From Longibacter salinarum (GTDB lineage Bacteria; Bacteroidota; Rhodothermia; Rhodothermales; Salinibacteraceae): 64,000 nucleotides of DNA. The notes beneath the pieces were generated by a model that saw only the letters and a program-made list of their open reading frames with translations, did no database searches and was not told the DNA's origin. The number at the start of each line of letters is the position of its first letter. The first letter of the stretch is position 1. A program made the translations under genes and the position numbers. Where the stretch lies: NCBI RefSeq assembly GCF_002554795.1, contig NZ_PDEQ01000006.1, forward strand, positions 124,001 to 188,000. Reading direction: 5' to 3'. Shown in pieces: positions 7,510 to 15,791 of the stretch.

Positions 7510-9510
7510 CTAGAGTTCGACCATGAGTCGAACGTGAAGGTGGCGAGGAGGCATGGGACGGTTGCCGACGGTGCGGTAGTCGGCCCCGGTGAGGTTGTCC
7601 GCGCGCAGGCTAAGTTGCGCGCGAAGCGAGTCGAAGGTGTGCGTGACCCGAATCTGGGCATCCGTCACGATGTACGCGTCGAGATAGCGAGAGCCTGTGC
7701 TGCTGATGTATCGGCGACCGGTATAGCGGGCATTCAGATCCAGCGCCACCGGGCCGTACGTGAGGGTACCATGCCATTTCGCCTGCTCCCGTGGAAGGTA
7801 GCGCAGGGGAGCATTGTACGATGCTGTACCGGGCTGGGAGCGATTCCGCGCATCTGTGTACGTGTAGGTAAGCCCGGTGTCGACCGTCCAGCGTTCGGTC
7901 AGCGAGAGTCGCGTTCCACTGGAGAACTCGACGCCGCGAGCGATAACGCGCTGTTCGTTTTCGGGAGACCACGAACCGGAGCGCACGGGCGACCAAATGA
8001 TTTGGTCGTGTCTCCAGTTGTGGAAGACGGTCGCCTCTGCGTGCCACGCCGGTTGTTGCCAGTGGACACCAGCGTCTGCGCTCCATCCGCGTTCCGGTTG
8101 AAGGTCGGGATTACCGCCGGGTTGCCAGAAGCGGTCGTTGAAGGTGGGCATCCGGAACGTGCTTCCGACGTGCGCCTTGAGACGCAGGCTCTCCCAGGTC
8201 GATATCGGTTGGAAATTTGCACCCATGCGAGGGCTCATCGCGGTACGGGTCCGTGCCGCCGGCGGTACGTACAAATCGATTCGGATCGCGGGAAAAAGAC
8301 GGAGCCGGCCGAAGGTGCCGATCGCGCTCGTAAACGCTCCGGCATGCCATTGATGTGCATCGTCCTGCAGGTTCGGATGGCGAGCGAGGGAGACATCCCC
8401 GTTGATGCCGGAGGTCGCGAGCCAGCGGGAACCGATGGGAACGCGCCCTTCGACATCGAAATTTGCCGTCCAGGTGCGTCCCGTATCGTCTACATTTTGC
8501 GACGGATTCCGATAGCGTAATTGCGTGTGTTGGACGAGCATGCTGCTTTCCAGTTGCCCCCAGCTAGCCTGTTGCTTGTCGCGGGCCCAGAAGCGGAACT
8601 GAGTATCCCACTGTCGCTCATCGCCTTCCACGGCGGCACCGGGGCGGGGAAGACCGCGCTCGGCGTGGGTGAACCACGCGGCAGTTTGCCATGGGTGCTT
8701 ATCGTCGCCTCCCCTGACGGCTGCGTACCCCGTGTAGCGGGTCCGATCTGCGTTTTGCCGCTGGACCGTTTGCGGGGGAAACGAGGCTTGGTCGAGATAC
8801 GGAAAATTGTTCGTGCTATGCCGAATCTCGCCCGCTGCGACCACGGAGACGGACCCCGCATGCGTCCCCGTCAGAAGGCTGCCGCCTCGCTCTCCGTACG
8901 CTCCAGCAAAGGTGGAGGCGCGTGCGATGGACTCTTCGGTTGGGCGGACGGTTTGCAGGTGGATGGCTCCGCCCATTCCCGATGAGCCATAGAGCGCCGA
9001 GGCGGGGCCGTGCATCACCTCCACGGATCGGATCAGAGTGGAGGGGAGAAGGCTCAGGTCGAGTTGGCCGAGCTGTGGGTCCGCAATCGCGTGCCCATCG
9101 AGCAATACGACTGTCTGTGCAGAGCCGGTACCTCGCAGCGACATGGTGGCGATTCCCGTTTCGCCATATCGGCGAACATGCAGGCCCGCTCGATCCTCGA
9201 GCAGATCACTGACGGAGGATGCCCCTGTCTGGGCGATTGAGGTGGAATCGAAAACAGAAATCCGCGCCGGGGACGTCAGCGCAGGTGTGGGAAGACGGGT
9301 TGCGGTGACCGTAACATTCGGCAGCGAAAGCTCCCACTGGATGTCAGACGTGTCACGTGAACTGGTGCGCTCGGCGGAAGCGACGGGTTGAGCGTTCGCC
9401 GCAGACTGCGCACGGAGAGGCAACGACCACGCGCAAGCAGTCAGTGAGCTGACAAGCAGAGCGACAGTGGCTCTGTATACAGTTTCCCAGAATGTAGAAC
9501 GTACGTCCAT
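7510..9510 (-). CDS. btuB: TonB-dependent outer-membrane receptor, BtuB-like
   Basis: 666 residues. Signal peptide (1 to about 35, ending LRAQS), TonB-box-like VTVTATR at about 69-75, plug domain with SVSDLLEDRAGLHVRRYG, MSLRGTG, VVLLDG and EVMHGPASALYGSSGMGGAI, then a 22-strand-type barrel ending in HLHVRLMVEL. Family members import cobalamin or other chelates with TonB/ExbBD energy. Cobalamin is assigned because a cobalamin riboswitch lies upstream and a BtuG-like lipoprotein follows. The ATG at 9510 directly follows the T-run of the riboswitch terminator; no other Met precedes the signal peptide core, so this start is likely. Size and plug motifs fit the BtuB group rather than the larger SusC group. 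Confidence 0.9.
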   Translation of the reverse strand: MDVRSTFWETVYRATVALLVSSLTACAWSLPLRAQSAANAQPVASAERTSSRDTSDIQWELSLPNVTVTATRLPTPALTSPARISVFDSTSIAQTGASSVSDLLEDRAGLHVRRYGETGIATMSLRGTGSAQTVVLLDGHAIADPQLGQLDLSLLPSTLIRSVEVMHGPASALYGSSGMGGAIHLQTVRPTEESIARASTFAGAYGERGGSLLTGTHAGSVSVVAAGEIRHSTNNFPYLDQASFPPQTVQRQNADRTRYTGYAAVRGGDDKHPWQTAAWFTHAERGLPRPGAAVEGDERQWDTQFRFWARDKQQASWGQLESSMLVQHTQLRYRNPSQNVDDTGRTWTANFDVEGRVPIGSRWLATSGINGDVSLARHPNLQDDAHQWHAGAFTSAIGTFGRLRLFPAIRIDLYVPPAARTRTAMSPRMGANFQPISTWESLRLKAHVGSTFRMPTFNDRFWQPGGNPDLQPERGWSADAGVHWQQPAWHAEATVFHNWRHDQIIWSPVRSGSWSPENEQRVIARGVEFSSGTRLSLTERWTVDTGLTYTYTDARNRSQPGTASYNAPLRYLPREQAKWHGTLTYGPVALDLNARYTGRRYISSTGSRYLDAYIVTDAQIRVTHTFDSLRAQLSLRADNLTGADYRTVGNRPMPPRHLHVRLMVEL

Positions 9511-9541
9511 AAAAAAACCTCACCTCAGACGAGAGGTGGGG
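9511..9541 (-). terminator. Riboswitch expression platform: terminator touching the start codon
   Basis: On the minus strand CCCCACCTC (9541-9533 region) pairs with GAGGTGAGG (ending 9518) with one C-A mismatch and a 6-nt loop, then seven T (9517-9511), then the ATG of the receptor gene. This is a classic off-switch placed exactly at the start codon. Confidence 0.8.
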
Positions 9542-9749
9542 TCGTGGACGAACAACTACGTTACGAACGGGCACCGATACGGATAGAGGACCCGAAGGGC
9601 GGTGCCGGAAGGTGTGCGAATGCGAGACGAGGGGGCGTTTCCTCAAAAGTCGTTCTCGCACAAACTCGTCGACCGGGAGCGGTGCGATTCGTACGAAGCG
9701 TCGTGCACGCCACCACCCTCAGATCCCGAAGGTATGTTGGCGAATCACA

Positions 9750-10118
9750 CCGCAGGCAGGTCTCCTGGCTCACCGGGCGTGCGGATAGCTCCTTCGCTCT
9801 CTTTTTCGACTGTTGGCCGATGTGGAACGAAGCAGATCGCACGGACGCGTAGTGCAGAGCGCCGTCCTCTCCGCCGAAGGCCTTCCCGCACGTGCAGACG
9901 CAAAGCCAGATATGACTTTGCGATCATGCTGACGCACAGTGACCCATGACATCTTCGAGAGACGACGCACCGCCCGGTTAACAGTTGCGGGTACAGCCCC
10001 CGACTTGACAGTGAAGACGTCAGAATTGAAAACTCAGACGATTCGGTCTGTCGCACGGGCGTTCCCTTTTCATCTCGCGGGCCGATCATGCCGGCGACGC
10101 GAGAACCTGCGGTGCCTG
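9750..10118 (-). promoter_or_regulatory. Cobalamin riboswitch
   Basis: Minus-strand motifs occur in the canonical order: GGTTCTCGCG near 10105; AAAAGGGAAC at 10070-10061; the core GGGGGCTGTACCCGCAACTG at 10002-9983 (consensus GACTGTCCCCGCAACTG); GGTCACTG; GGGAAGGC; and the B12 box GCCAGGAGACCTGCC at 9769-9755. The element controls the BtuB-like gene: with cobalamin bound, the downstream terminator should form. The distance from the CCGCAACTG core to the B12 box is about 210 nt, longer than usual, with an added hairpin pair GCAAAG/CTTTGC and about 100 nt between GGGAAGGC and the B12 box. Motif matches are by eye; the outer boundaries are approximate. Confidence 0.92.
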
Positions 10119-10133
10119 TGAAAGAACAGCTTT

Positions 10134-10162
10134 AACCTACGACGTCACGCTTTCATTTCCAA
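10134..10162 (-). promoter_or_regulatory. Possible promoter of the cobalamin riboswitch transcript
   Basis: On the minus strand TTGGAA (10162-10157) and TAGGTT (10139-10134) are separated by 17 bp, a sigma70-like arrangement about 20 bp ahead of the riboswitch. The -10 match is imperfect. Confidence 0.3.
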
Positions 10163-10240
10163 CCTCCTTGACATAGTCCTTTCAAAATCTCCCTCTGGTC
10201 GCGCCTGATGCCGAATTGGCATTGATCAGGAGCGCTTTAT

Positions 10241-10669
10241 TCAGGAAGAACCACGGAGCCGATCTGCCAGTCGGGCCGCGCGATCGGAATCCGTTCCTAA
10301 TTCGCCGCCGGCTGAGTCAGGGACTTCCGTATCCGAAGAGGCTGTCCGTTTTTCCGTCGAAGATGCATTCGAGTTTGCGAGGTCACCTGTTGTGTCCTGA
10401 TCCACACGTCGGGCCTTCAAGTCATCCCAGGACTCGCTCGTGACAATTGTTTCGAGGTTCTGAATGCGCCGTCGTAGGCTATCTCTTTCCTGCTTCACGT
10501 CGTCGAGCATTTTCGCGAGCGAAGAGATCGTCTGTTCGAGATCACGCATCCGGTCATCGTCTCCAGATTGCGACGTAATTTCTAGCTGCTTTACGTAGAC
10601 CCACGAAATTACGGCTACGATTGGGAGCCCGAAGAGAAGCAAAATGCTCAGCGTACCCGGAGAAAGCAT
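10241..10669 (-). CDS. PspB-like small membrane protein with coiled coil and extended tail
   Basis: 142 residues from the ATG at 10669 (MLSPGTLSILLLFG). One N-terminal membrane helix (about 6-24), a cytoplasmic coiled coil (DRMRDLEQTISSLAKMLDDV, then a basic helix with RDSLRRRIQNLETIV), then about 60 polar residues rich in Ser, Asp and Thr. The helix plus leucine-rich coiled coil and the ETIV end resemble phage-shock protein B, which helps PspC free the PspF activator; typical PspB is only about 75 residues. The longer reading frame up to 10756 was rejected because it runs through a repeat-like segment. No pspA or pspC is nearby, so the assignment is by shape. Confidence 0.6.
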   Translation of the reverse strand: MLSPGTLSILLLFGLPIVAVISWVYVKQLEITSQSGDDDRMRDLEQTISSLAKMLDDVKQERDSLRRRIQNLETIVTSESWDDLKARRVDQDTTGDLANSNASSTEKRTASSDTEVPDSAGGELGTDSDRAARLADRLRGSS

Positions 10670-10670
10670 G

Positions 10671-10690
10671 ATAATCTGTTTGGCGGATGG
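10671..10690 (+). repeat. Short fragment of the dispersed repeat
   Basis: AATCTGTTTGGCGGA here is identical to 15 bp at the start of repeat copy A (5258-5377). It sits immediately upstream of the chosen start of the PspB-like gene. Similarity stops after about 20 bp. Confidence 0.4.
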
Positions 10691-10810
10691 ATCGCGGAAA
10701 CGTAGCTGTTCAACCCTACTCACAGGCGTCACAACCTGCTTGGCGGGTGGGCGCAAAACGGAAGCGACGTTGTTTATGCAAATTCGGGGGCCAATGATAC
10801 GTTCGCTACG

Positions 10811-10930
10811 AGGCAGAAGACAGGGTGCAAGAGATCAACCGAGCCGTGTATTGCGAGCAGAGCGAAGATCGAGCAGCGGAAGATCTGTACCGTTGGATTA
10901 CCGAAGACGGTCCGCCAATCAGATTCTGAC
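10811..10930 (-). repeat. Dispersed ~120-bp intergenic repeat, copy C
   Basis: Reverse-strand counterpart of copy A at 5258-5377, reading GTCAGAATCTGATTGGCGGA on the minus strand, about 70 percent identical over 120 ungapped positions counted by hand. The rest of the gene-free stretch 10757-11252 shows no RNA gene or terminator that I can recognise; it must hold the promoter of the histidine kinase that follows. Confidence 0.6.
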
Positions 10931-11252
10931 TATTCTAATGGCGATCAGAATAGGGTATGGACAAAATATGCACAGGATGTAACGGTTTGTGCGTGTCGTA
11001 CTTCTACGTGTTGGAATGTAAGCAAAGCGGTCGCAGGATGAAGCCACTCGAACGAGCACATTCTCGTGGTCCCCGGCGGACGTATTTGTGGAGGTGGTGA
11101 AATTTGTGACACCGGCGATCCTGTCGTTGCGGGTGAATGTCAGCCTCTGTAATATTTTACACTGTTTTCTGTATTACGCCGGTGTAGTACAACTCCTTTC
11201 GTCCCAGCCGGGAGATCGCAGATTACTCAGCCCTTTTTGAAGTCGAATCAAC

Positions 11253-13400
11253 ATGGCGCCGTCGTCTGCTTTGCAAACGAAGGCCTGTATACCGCCTCAG
11301 GGCGATCCCACAACCGGGTGTCCGAACGTTCATTCTGGGGGACAGGTTCGATCTGGATTCTCTCTGATGCAGGTCATCGCTCTACTCGTTTTCCTGGCGT
11401 GTAGCAGTCATTCGCTACAGGCTGCCGTACCCAACCGCGTCGAAGCAACGGGCCCCGGGGGTACGTCTGAAGCATCCAGCTCTGCAGACTCCCTCGAGGT
11501 CGAGCTGCCGGGAGAGGTACGGGTCGACGCCGATGCCGATGGACGTCCGGATCGCATCGGTGAGACTGTTCGAGTAGGAGGTCGCGTCGGCGCCTCACGG
11601 GGCGTGGTTGGAAGTAACGTGACAGTGATCCAGTCCGCCAGACACGGGATTACACTGGTTACAGCTGGGGGACCTGCGGCTGTTAGGGGGGATAGTATCG
11701 TGGCGACGGGAGTCGTGGAGCAGGAGTACGGACGGACGCAGGTCCGCGTATCATCGTATTCTGTGTTGCCCGTTCCTCCTCGCGTTCCGACGCCGGTACA
11801 GTTAGATGTCGGACAAGCTCTCGGAGAGCGGTACGAGAGTGTCGTTGCAACAATCTACGGTCAAGTCAAACGAAAGGACCGTAACAACGGCGGACACTAT
11901 CTTGTGCTGGAGTCCGCAAAGGGTGGCGATGAAATTGCTGTTTTCGTGCCCATGAGTCGTGTCGATCGGGTCCCACTCAGTGCCATCGCAGAGGGCGATG
12001 ACGTAACTGTGAGCGGTGTGCTTCAGCAGCACGATTACACGAGTCCCTACACCTCGTACTACGAGCTCATTCCCCGAACCTCTGCGGATGTCGTGCGGAC
12101 GGCTATACCGCGCCGATACTATCGAAATGCCCTTCTCCTCGGCGGCTTGCTTATCATTCTGTCCGTTGGCGCCGTCGTCCTACTACGGGTTCAAGTCCGA
12201 CGTCGGACGAATGAACTTGCGGAAAGCCGCGCCCGCTTTCAGCGCCTTGCTGAGGCGACCTTCGAGGGAATCGTCATTCATGCGGAAGGGAAAATCATTG
12301 ATGTCAACCAGGCCATATCTCATATGACGGGATATGAGCGTCAGGAAATTCTCGGTCGAAATGCGATGGAGTTCGTTTCGGAGTCGACTCGGCCGATTGC
12401 AGCCACTCAGATTGCCCGAGATGGAGAAGACCCGTACGAGTGTGTTCTCGTTCGAAAGGATGGATCGACGTTTCCTGCTGACATACAGGCGAAGACGGTC
12501 GTAGAGGGAGATAGGAAACTTCGGATTGTAGCGGTCCGGGATGCGACAGAGCGTAAGAGGCATGAGACCGAGCTCCTTCTGGCGAAACAGGAAGCGGAAC
12601 AGGTTGCACGATTGAAATCGAGCCTACTCAACAACATGAGCCATGAACTACGTACACCAATCACGAGCATCATTGGTTATGCGGAGTTGATCATGGACGA
12701 GCCAGCGGAAACGCATGATCTCTTCGCGCAGCGCATCCGGGAGAGCGGTCGGCGTCTCTCGGAAACGCTCCGGTCCGTTCTGGACATGGCTCAGATTGAA
12801 GCTGGCACCGTCGATCTTCACATCGCTGACGTCGATACTGGAAGAGTCGCAGCGGAGGTCGTGTCGGCACACGAACCCATGGCCTCGAATGAAGGGGTCG
12901 CCTTGTATCTGAACACAGACGACGCGCCCGAACTCTCGACCGACCGCGTGCTTTGCTATCGCATTCTGACCAATCTGGTGCACAACGCCCTCAAGTTCAC
13001 GAACGAAGGGCACGTACGCATCACGGCCGAAAAGTCGAATCCGGGGGTGCGGTTCATCGTCGAGGATACTGGTATCGGAATCGGCAGCACGTTCATTCCG
13101 CACCTGTTCGAACCGTTTAAGCAGGAGTCCGACGGGCGGACACGCACGCACGAGGGTACGGGTCTCGGGCTTGCGATCACAAAGCGGATGGTTGATCTGC
13201 TCGGTGGACACATTAATGTTGAGTCCGACGGGGAACGAGGCACGCGCTTTACTGTCGATTTGCCCCCATCCTTTGCGTATACCAACGGTCAGTCCTCGGT
13301 TTTACGTGATGAAATGGAGGACGATACAACGCGGAGTGCTGTGCCGGACGGAGATCGCGTGCCGTCAATAGCAAAGAAGGAGACGGGATTGCGCGATTAA
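11253..13400 (+). CDS. Membrane histidine kinase with OB-fold-like periplasmic sensor and PAS domain
   Basis: 715 residues. Order: signal-anchor helix at about 39-57, a calcium-loop-like DADADGRPD at 92-100, two OB-fold-like beta domains (about 105-170 and 195-275), a membrane helix 291-312, a PAS domain (about 325-435), HisKA with phospho-acceptor His464 in NNMSHELRTP, and a HATPase domain with TNLVHNALKF, EDTGIGIG and GTGLGLAITKRMV. The kinase is orphan: no response regulator adjoins it. Hydrophobicity begins at Met39 (position 11367), which is an alternative start that would give a conventional signal peptide; upstream residues are not hydrophobic. The ligand is unknown. The kinase call is secure, the OB-fold reading of the sensor is by pattern only. 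Confidence 0.88.
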   Translation: MAPSSALQTKACIPPQGDPTTGCPNVHSGGQVRSGFSLMQVIALLVFLACSSHSLQAAVPNRVEATGPGGTSEASSSADSLEVELPGEVRVDADADGRPDRIGETVRVGGRVGASRGVVGSNVTVIQSARHGITLVTAGGPAAVRGDSIVATGVVEQEYGRTQVRVSSYSVLPVPPRVPTPVQLDVGQALGERYESVVATIYGQVKRKDRNNGGHYLVLESAKGGDEIAVFVPMSRVDRVPLSAIAEGDDVTVSGVLQQHDYTSPYTSYYELIPRTSADVVRTAIPRRYYRNALLLGGLLIILSVGAVVLLRVQVRRRTNELAESRARFQRLAEATFEGIVIHAEGKIIDVNQAISHMTGYERQEILGRNAMEFVSESTRPIAATQIARDGEDPYECVLVRKDGSTFPADIQAKTVVEGDRKLRIVAVRDATERKRHETELLLAKQEAEQVARLKSSLLNNMSHELRTPITSIIGYAELIMDEPAETHDLFAQRIRESGRRLSETLRSVLDMAQIEAGTVDLHIADVDTGRVAAEVVSAHEPMASNEGVALYLNTDDAPELSTDRVLCYRILTNLVHNALKFTNEGHVRITAEKSNPGVRFIVEDTGIGIGSTFIPHLFEPFKQESDGRTRTHEGTGLGLAITKRMVDLLGGHINVESDGERGTRFTVDLPPSFAYTNGQSSVLRDEMEDDTTRSAVPDGDRVPSIAKKETGLRD

Positions 13401-13468
13401 TTTTCGCAGTCGCGGGGTGCGTCCGGCATGCGGAGTAGTTGTTCATTTCGTTGTCAGTCTATGCTGCA

Positions 13469-14350
13469 CTACCGTTCTTCGTGCAGCACCATGTCGCTGA
13501 GTCTCGGTCCGAGGTCTTCCGCTACGTAGTGCGACGCGTCGGTCTCGTGGACACGAGCGTGCGGTAAGAGGCGGGTCCAACGTTCCAGATAGCGCGTCGA
13601 GCCAAACGCGGGGTCACGTCGTCCCCAGACGATGATAGCGTCTATGTCTCTCAGGCGGCTCCGATTAGTCCACAGCGATCGCAGCCAGTCGGTCTCGGCC
13701 AGAAGGGCCCGTGGAAACTCCCATGACGGCATCCGTCGTTCCGGTGTGTCGAGCGGAGAGGTGTACGCGCGAAGCACGTCTTTCGAAAGGGGGCGAGTCG
13801 TTCCGAGCCGAAGCCCGAGTTCCGCAAAGACATTGAATCGGCGGATCAGGACGCGTCCGATGGGTCCACCGACGAATCGAGAGAAGGAGCCGACCCATGG
13901 ATCCTTGTCATGTGGCCAGAGCCACGAATTTGTGATCACGAGGCGTGCAATCCGCTCTGGATGCCGGAGAGCGTAAGAGAGGCCGATTGGTCCGCCCCAA
14001 TCATGAACGACCATAGTGAGGGGCTCAAGCTCGAGGTGTTGGAGAAAGGCTTCGATGCGTGCAGCCTGGGCGGGCGGGCGATAGGAGGCGCCTGTGGGTT
14101 TGTCCGAGCGGCCGAAGCCGAGATAGTCCGGCGCGATGCACCGATGGGTGTTCGATAGATCGCGCAACAGGTGCCGGTACATGAAGGCCCACGTCGGATT
14201 TCCATGCAGGCACACGATCGGTGGCCCGTGTCCGATGTCTGTGTAGGCCATCCGTCCGGCCTCCGTTTGGAAATAGCTCGTTGGATATGGGAATGCACTG
14301 TTCATGTCAACAGAGCCGTACGTTGATGTAGCGGTTCGCATCTTGGTCAT
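13469..14350 (-). CDS. Alpha/beta hydrolase, haloalkane dehalogenase-like
   Basis: 293 residues. The oxyanion-loop motif CLHGNPTW, the nucleophile elbow VVHDWGG (Asp nucleophile followed by Trp), an acidic residue in VWGRRDPAFG and the catalytic His in DASHYVAED are in the order of the haloalkane dehalogenase/epoxide hydrolase branch. HGNPTW together with HDWGG favours haloalkane dehalogenase. Substrate cannot be read from sequence. The start at 14350 is the longest; an ATG at 14305 (MNSAFPYP) begins where family similarity begins and is an equally good choice. It converges on the histidine kinase gene, 68 bp apart, with no clear terminator between. Confidence 0.8.
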   Translation of the reverse strand: MTKMRTATSTYGSVDMNSAFPYPTSYFQTEAGRMAYTDIGHGPPIVCLHGNPTWAFMYRHLLRDLSNTHRCIAPDYLGFGRSDKPTGASYRPPAQAARIEAFLQHLELEPLTMVVHDWGGPIGLSYALRHPERIARLVITNSWLWPHDKDPWVGSFSRFVGGPIGRVLIRRFNVFAELGLRLGTTRPLSKDVLRAYTSPLDTPERRMPSWEFPRALLAETDWLRSLWTNRSRLRDIDAIIVWGRRDPAFGSTRYLERWTRLLPHARVHETDASHYVAEDLGPRLSDMVLHEER

Positions 14351-14838
14351 CAGCCATGCAGAAACTCGATGTCGACATATGCTATCGTCTGACGCGGATC
14401 ACATTGAGCGACTCCGCAGGTAGTCCACCAATCAGTCCAGTAAATAACAAACCAATAAAACCACTAAATTAGGTCATTAGGTTGGCAGCGATACACCAAT
14501 TATTGGTTGCGTGGAATTGATTCGTTCGGATTGAAGAAGCGTCACGTGCAGCTCTGACTTTTCCAAAGCCCACAGAAGGAAACGGGCAGGCAAAATATAC
14601 GGAATGTCGCCATCGACTTCTTCGCCAGAATACTGGTTTGGTTTACCTCGTGACAAAGGGAGGTGCTAGAAAAATCAAACATCAACTCCACATGATCCGC
14701 CCATACCGTCGTTGTGTGCGGGTCGATGCATCGTCAACGTCAGTTGACTGTGTGAAGCAGGTCCGGAACTGAAGATCGGAGCGAGGATGGGCCGATTATT
14801 GCGTCTACACGATCTCCCTCCCCCTTCGTACGGCAAAC
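14351..14838. other. Divergent intergenic region with ACCAAT motifs
   Basis: 488 bp between divergent genes, so it must hold both promoters. It contains three ACCAAT boxes in an AT-rich patch (near 14428, 14450 and 14495), the last forming the inverted repeat ACCAAT-T-ATTGGT at 14495-14507. No credible gene. Confidence 0.4.
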
Positions 14839-15690
14839 GTGAGTGTCATGCAGAACGTCAGCTCGTTTTATGTCGCGTGTCTTCTTGGTCTGTGTTGCTT
14901 CTGCAACGTCGACGTATCGGCGGCTCAGCCCGCGCTTCCCCCCGGCGTGCTGCCTGCGGGCGTGACGTTTCCGCATCAGGTCCGTTCGAACCCGCCGACG
15001 GCGATCGAGTCTGATTCTGCCCTTACGATCGCGTCGGTCATGGAAGTGGACGCGCCGGACCAGGAGGTAGGCACCACAGTTTTGCGGCCTGAAACGCCGG
15101 ACAGCGCACGTGTCTTCGAGCCCGTTCCGCCCGTCTGGGTCGACCAGCCTACGATGAAGGGTGTTCGCGCATACGAGGCGCTGTTTGATGCGCGTAAGCC
15201 AAACGCCGCGTCCGACGAGGAAACCGCATCTGGTAGTGCCCCGGAGGTGACGGCGGAGGCCTGTCCGGCGATCGACACCCATGATCTCGATGCACCGGAG
15301 TCATACGACCGTGATGCCACGTTGCTACCACCGGGTCAGGTAGCATACTTTTTCTCCAAGCAGGACTCCCTGGTTCGTTGCGCGGTCTACCGGTGGGATG
15401 AGATCAGCCAGCTCACGGGTCCGGAATTTATTCGGCTCATGCAGAAAGGTGGGATTGATGCTGATGCCGTGCTTGCCACGTACGACGTCATGTTTGAGGA
15501 AGTGGTTCGTTCGGTGAAGCGTCGTCTCGGAGATCCCAACCTCCTCGATCCGACGCCGACGCAGTCGAAGGAGGGAAGTCACTCGTACCTCCGCCGCGCG
15601 CGGTGGCAGACGAACGATGTTATGATTGACTTACGACTGGCTATTAGTCGCGTGGGTGGGCATCTGACCGTCGTTCAGTACTGGAACTGA
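14839..15690 (+). CDS. Secreted protein of unknown function
   Basis: 283 residues. A signal peptide covers about 1-30 (hydrophobic FYVACLLGLCCFCNV, ending VSAAQ). The mature N-terminal half is low in structure, rich in Pro, Asp, Glu and Val; the C-terminal part (about 165-283) looks folded, with FIRLMQKGGIDADAVLATYD, a VKRRLG helix and a beta-rich end HLTVVQYWN. I do not recognise a family. A second in-frame Met lies at residue 4. The gene stands alone, followed by a strong hairpin terminator. Long frames overlapping it on the minus strand show no protein character. Confidence 0.65.
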   Translation: MSVMQNVSSFYVACLLGLCCFCNVDVSAAQPALPPGVLPAGVTFPHQVRSNPPTAIESDSALTIASVMEVDAPDQEVGTTVLRPETPDSARVFEPVPPVWVDQPTMKGVRAYEALFDARKPNAASDEETASGSAPEVTAEACPAIDTHDLDAPESYDRDATLLPPGQVAYFFSKQDSLVRCAVYRWDEISQLTGPEFIRLMQKGGIDADAVLATYDVMFEEVVRSVKRRLGDPNLLDPTPTQSKEGSHSYLRRARWQTNDVMIDLRLAISRVGGHLTVVQYWN

Positions 15691-15726
15691 CCCGTTGCCA
15701 TTCGGAGCAGACATAGCAGGAAAATA

Positions 15727-15770
15727 GAGAAGAGCTGCCGGGTCCGGGATCCGGCAGCTCTTCTCGTTTT
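15727..15770. terminator. Bidirectional terminator between convergent genes
   Basis: A 15-bp perfect stem (GAGAAGAGCTGCCGG, 15727-15741, against CCGGCAGCTCTTCTC, 15751-15765) with a 9-nt loop and GTTTT after it on the plus strand. It separates the secreted-protein gene from pckA, whose 3' ends face each other. Confidence 0.88.
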
Positions 15771-15791
15771 CAATCGTCCGTGTTTGTGTCG

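Noticed and set aside
14740-15282. 180-codon minus-strand frame overlapping the secreted protein gene
   Set aside because: Arg-rich, no signal or domain; conflicts with a plus-strand gene that has a signal peptide and a terminator in the right place.
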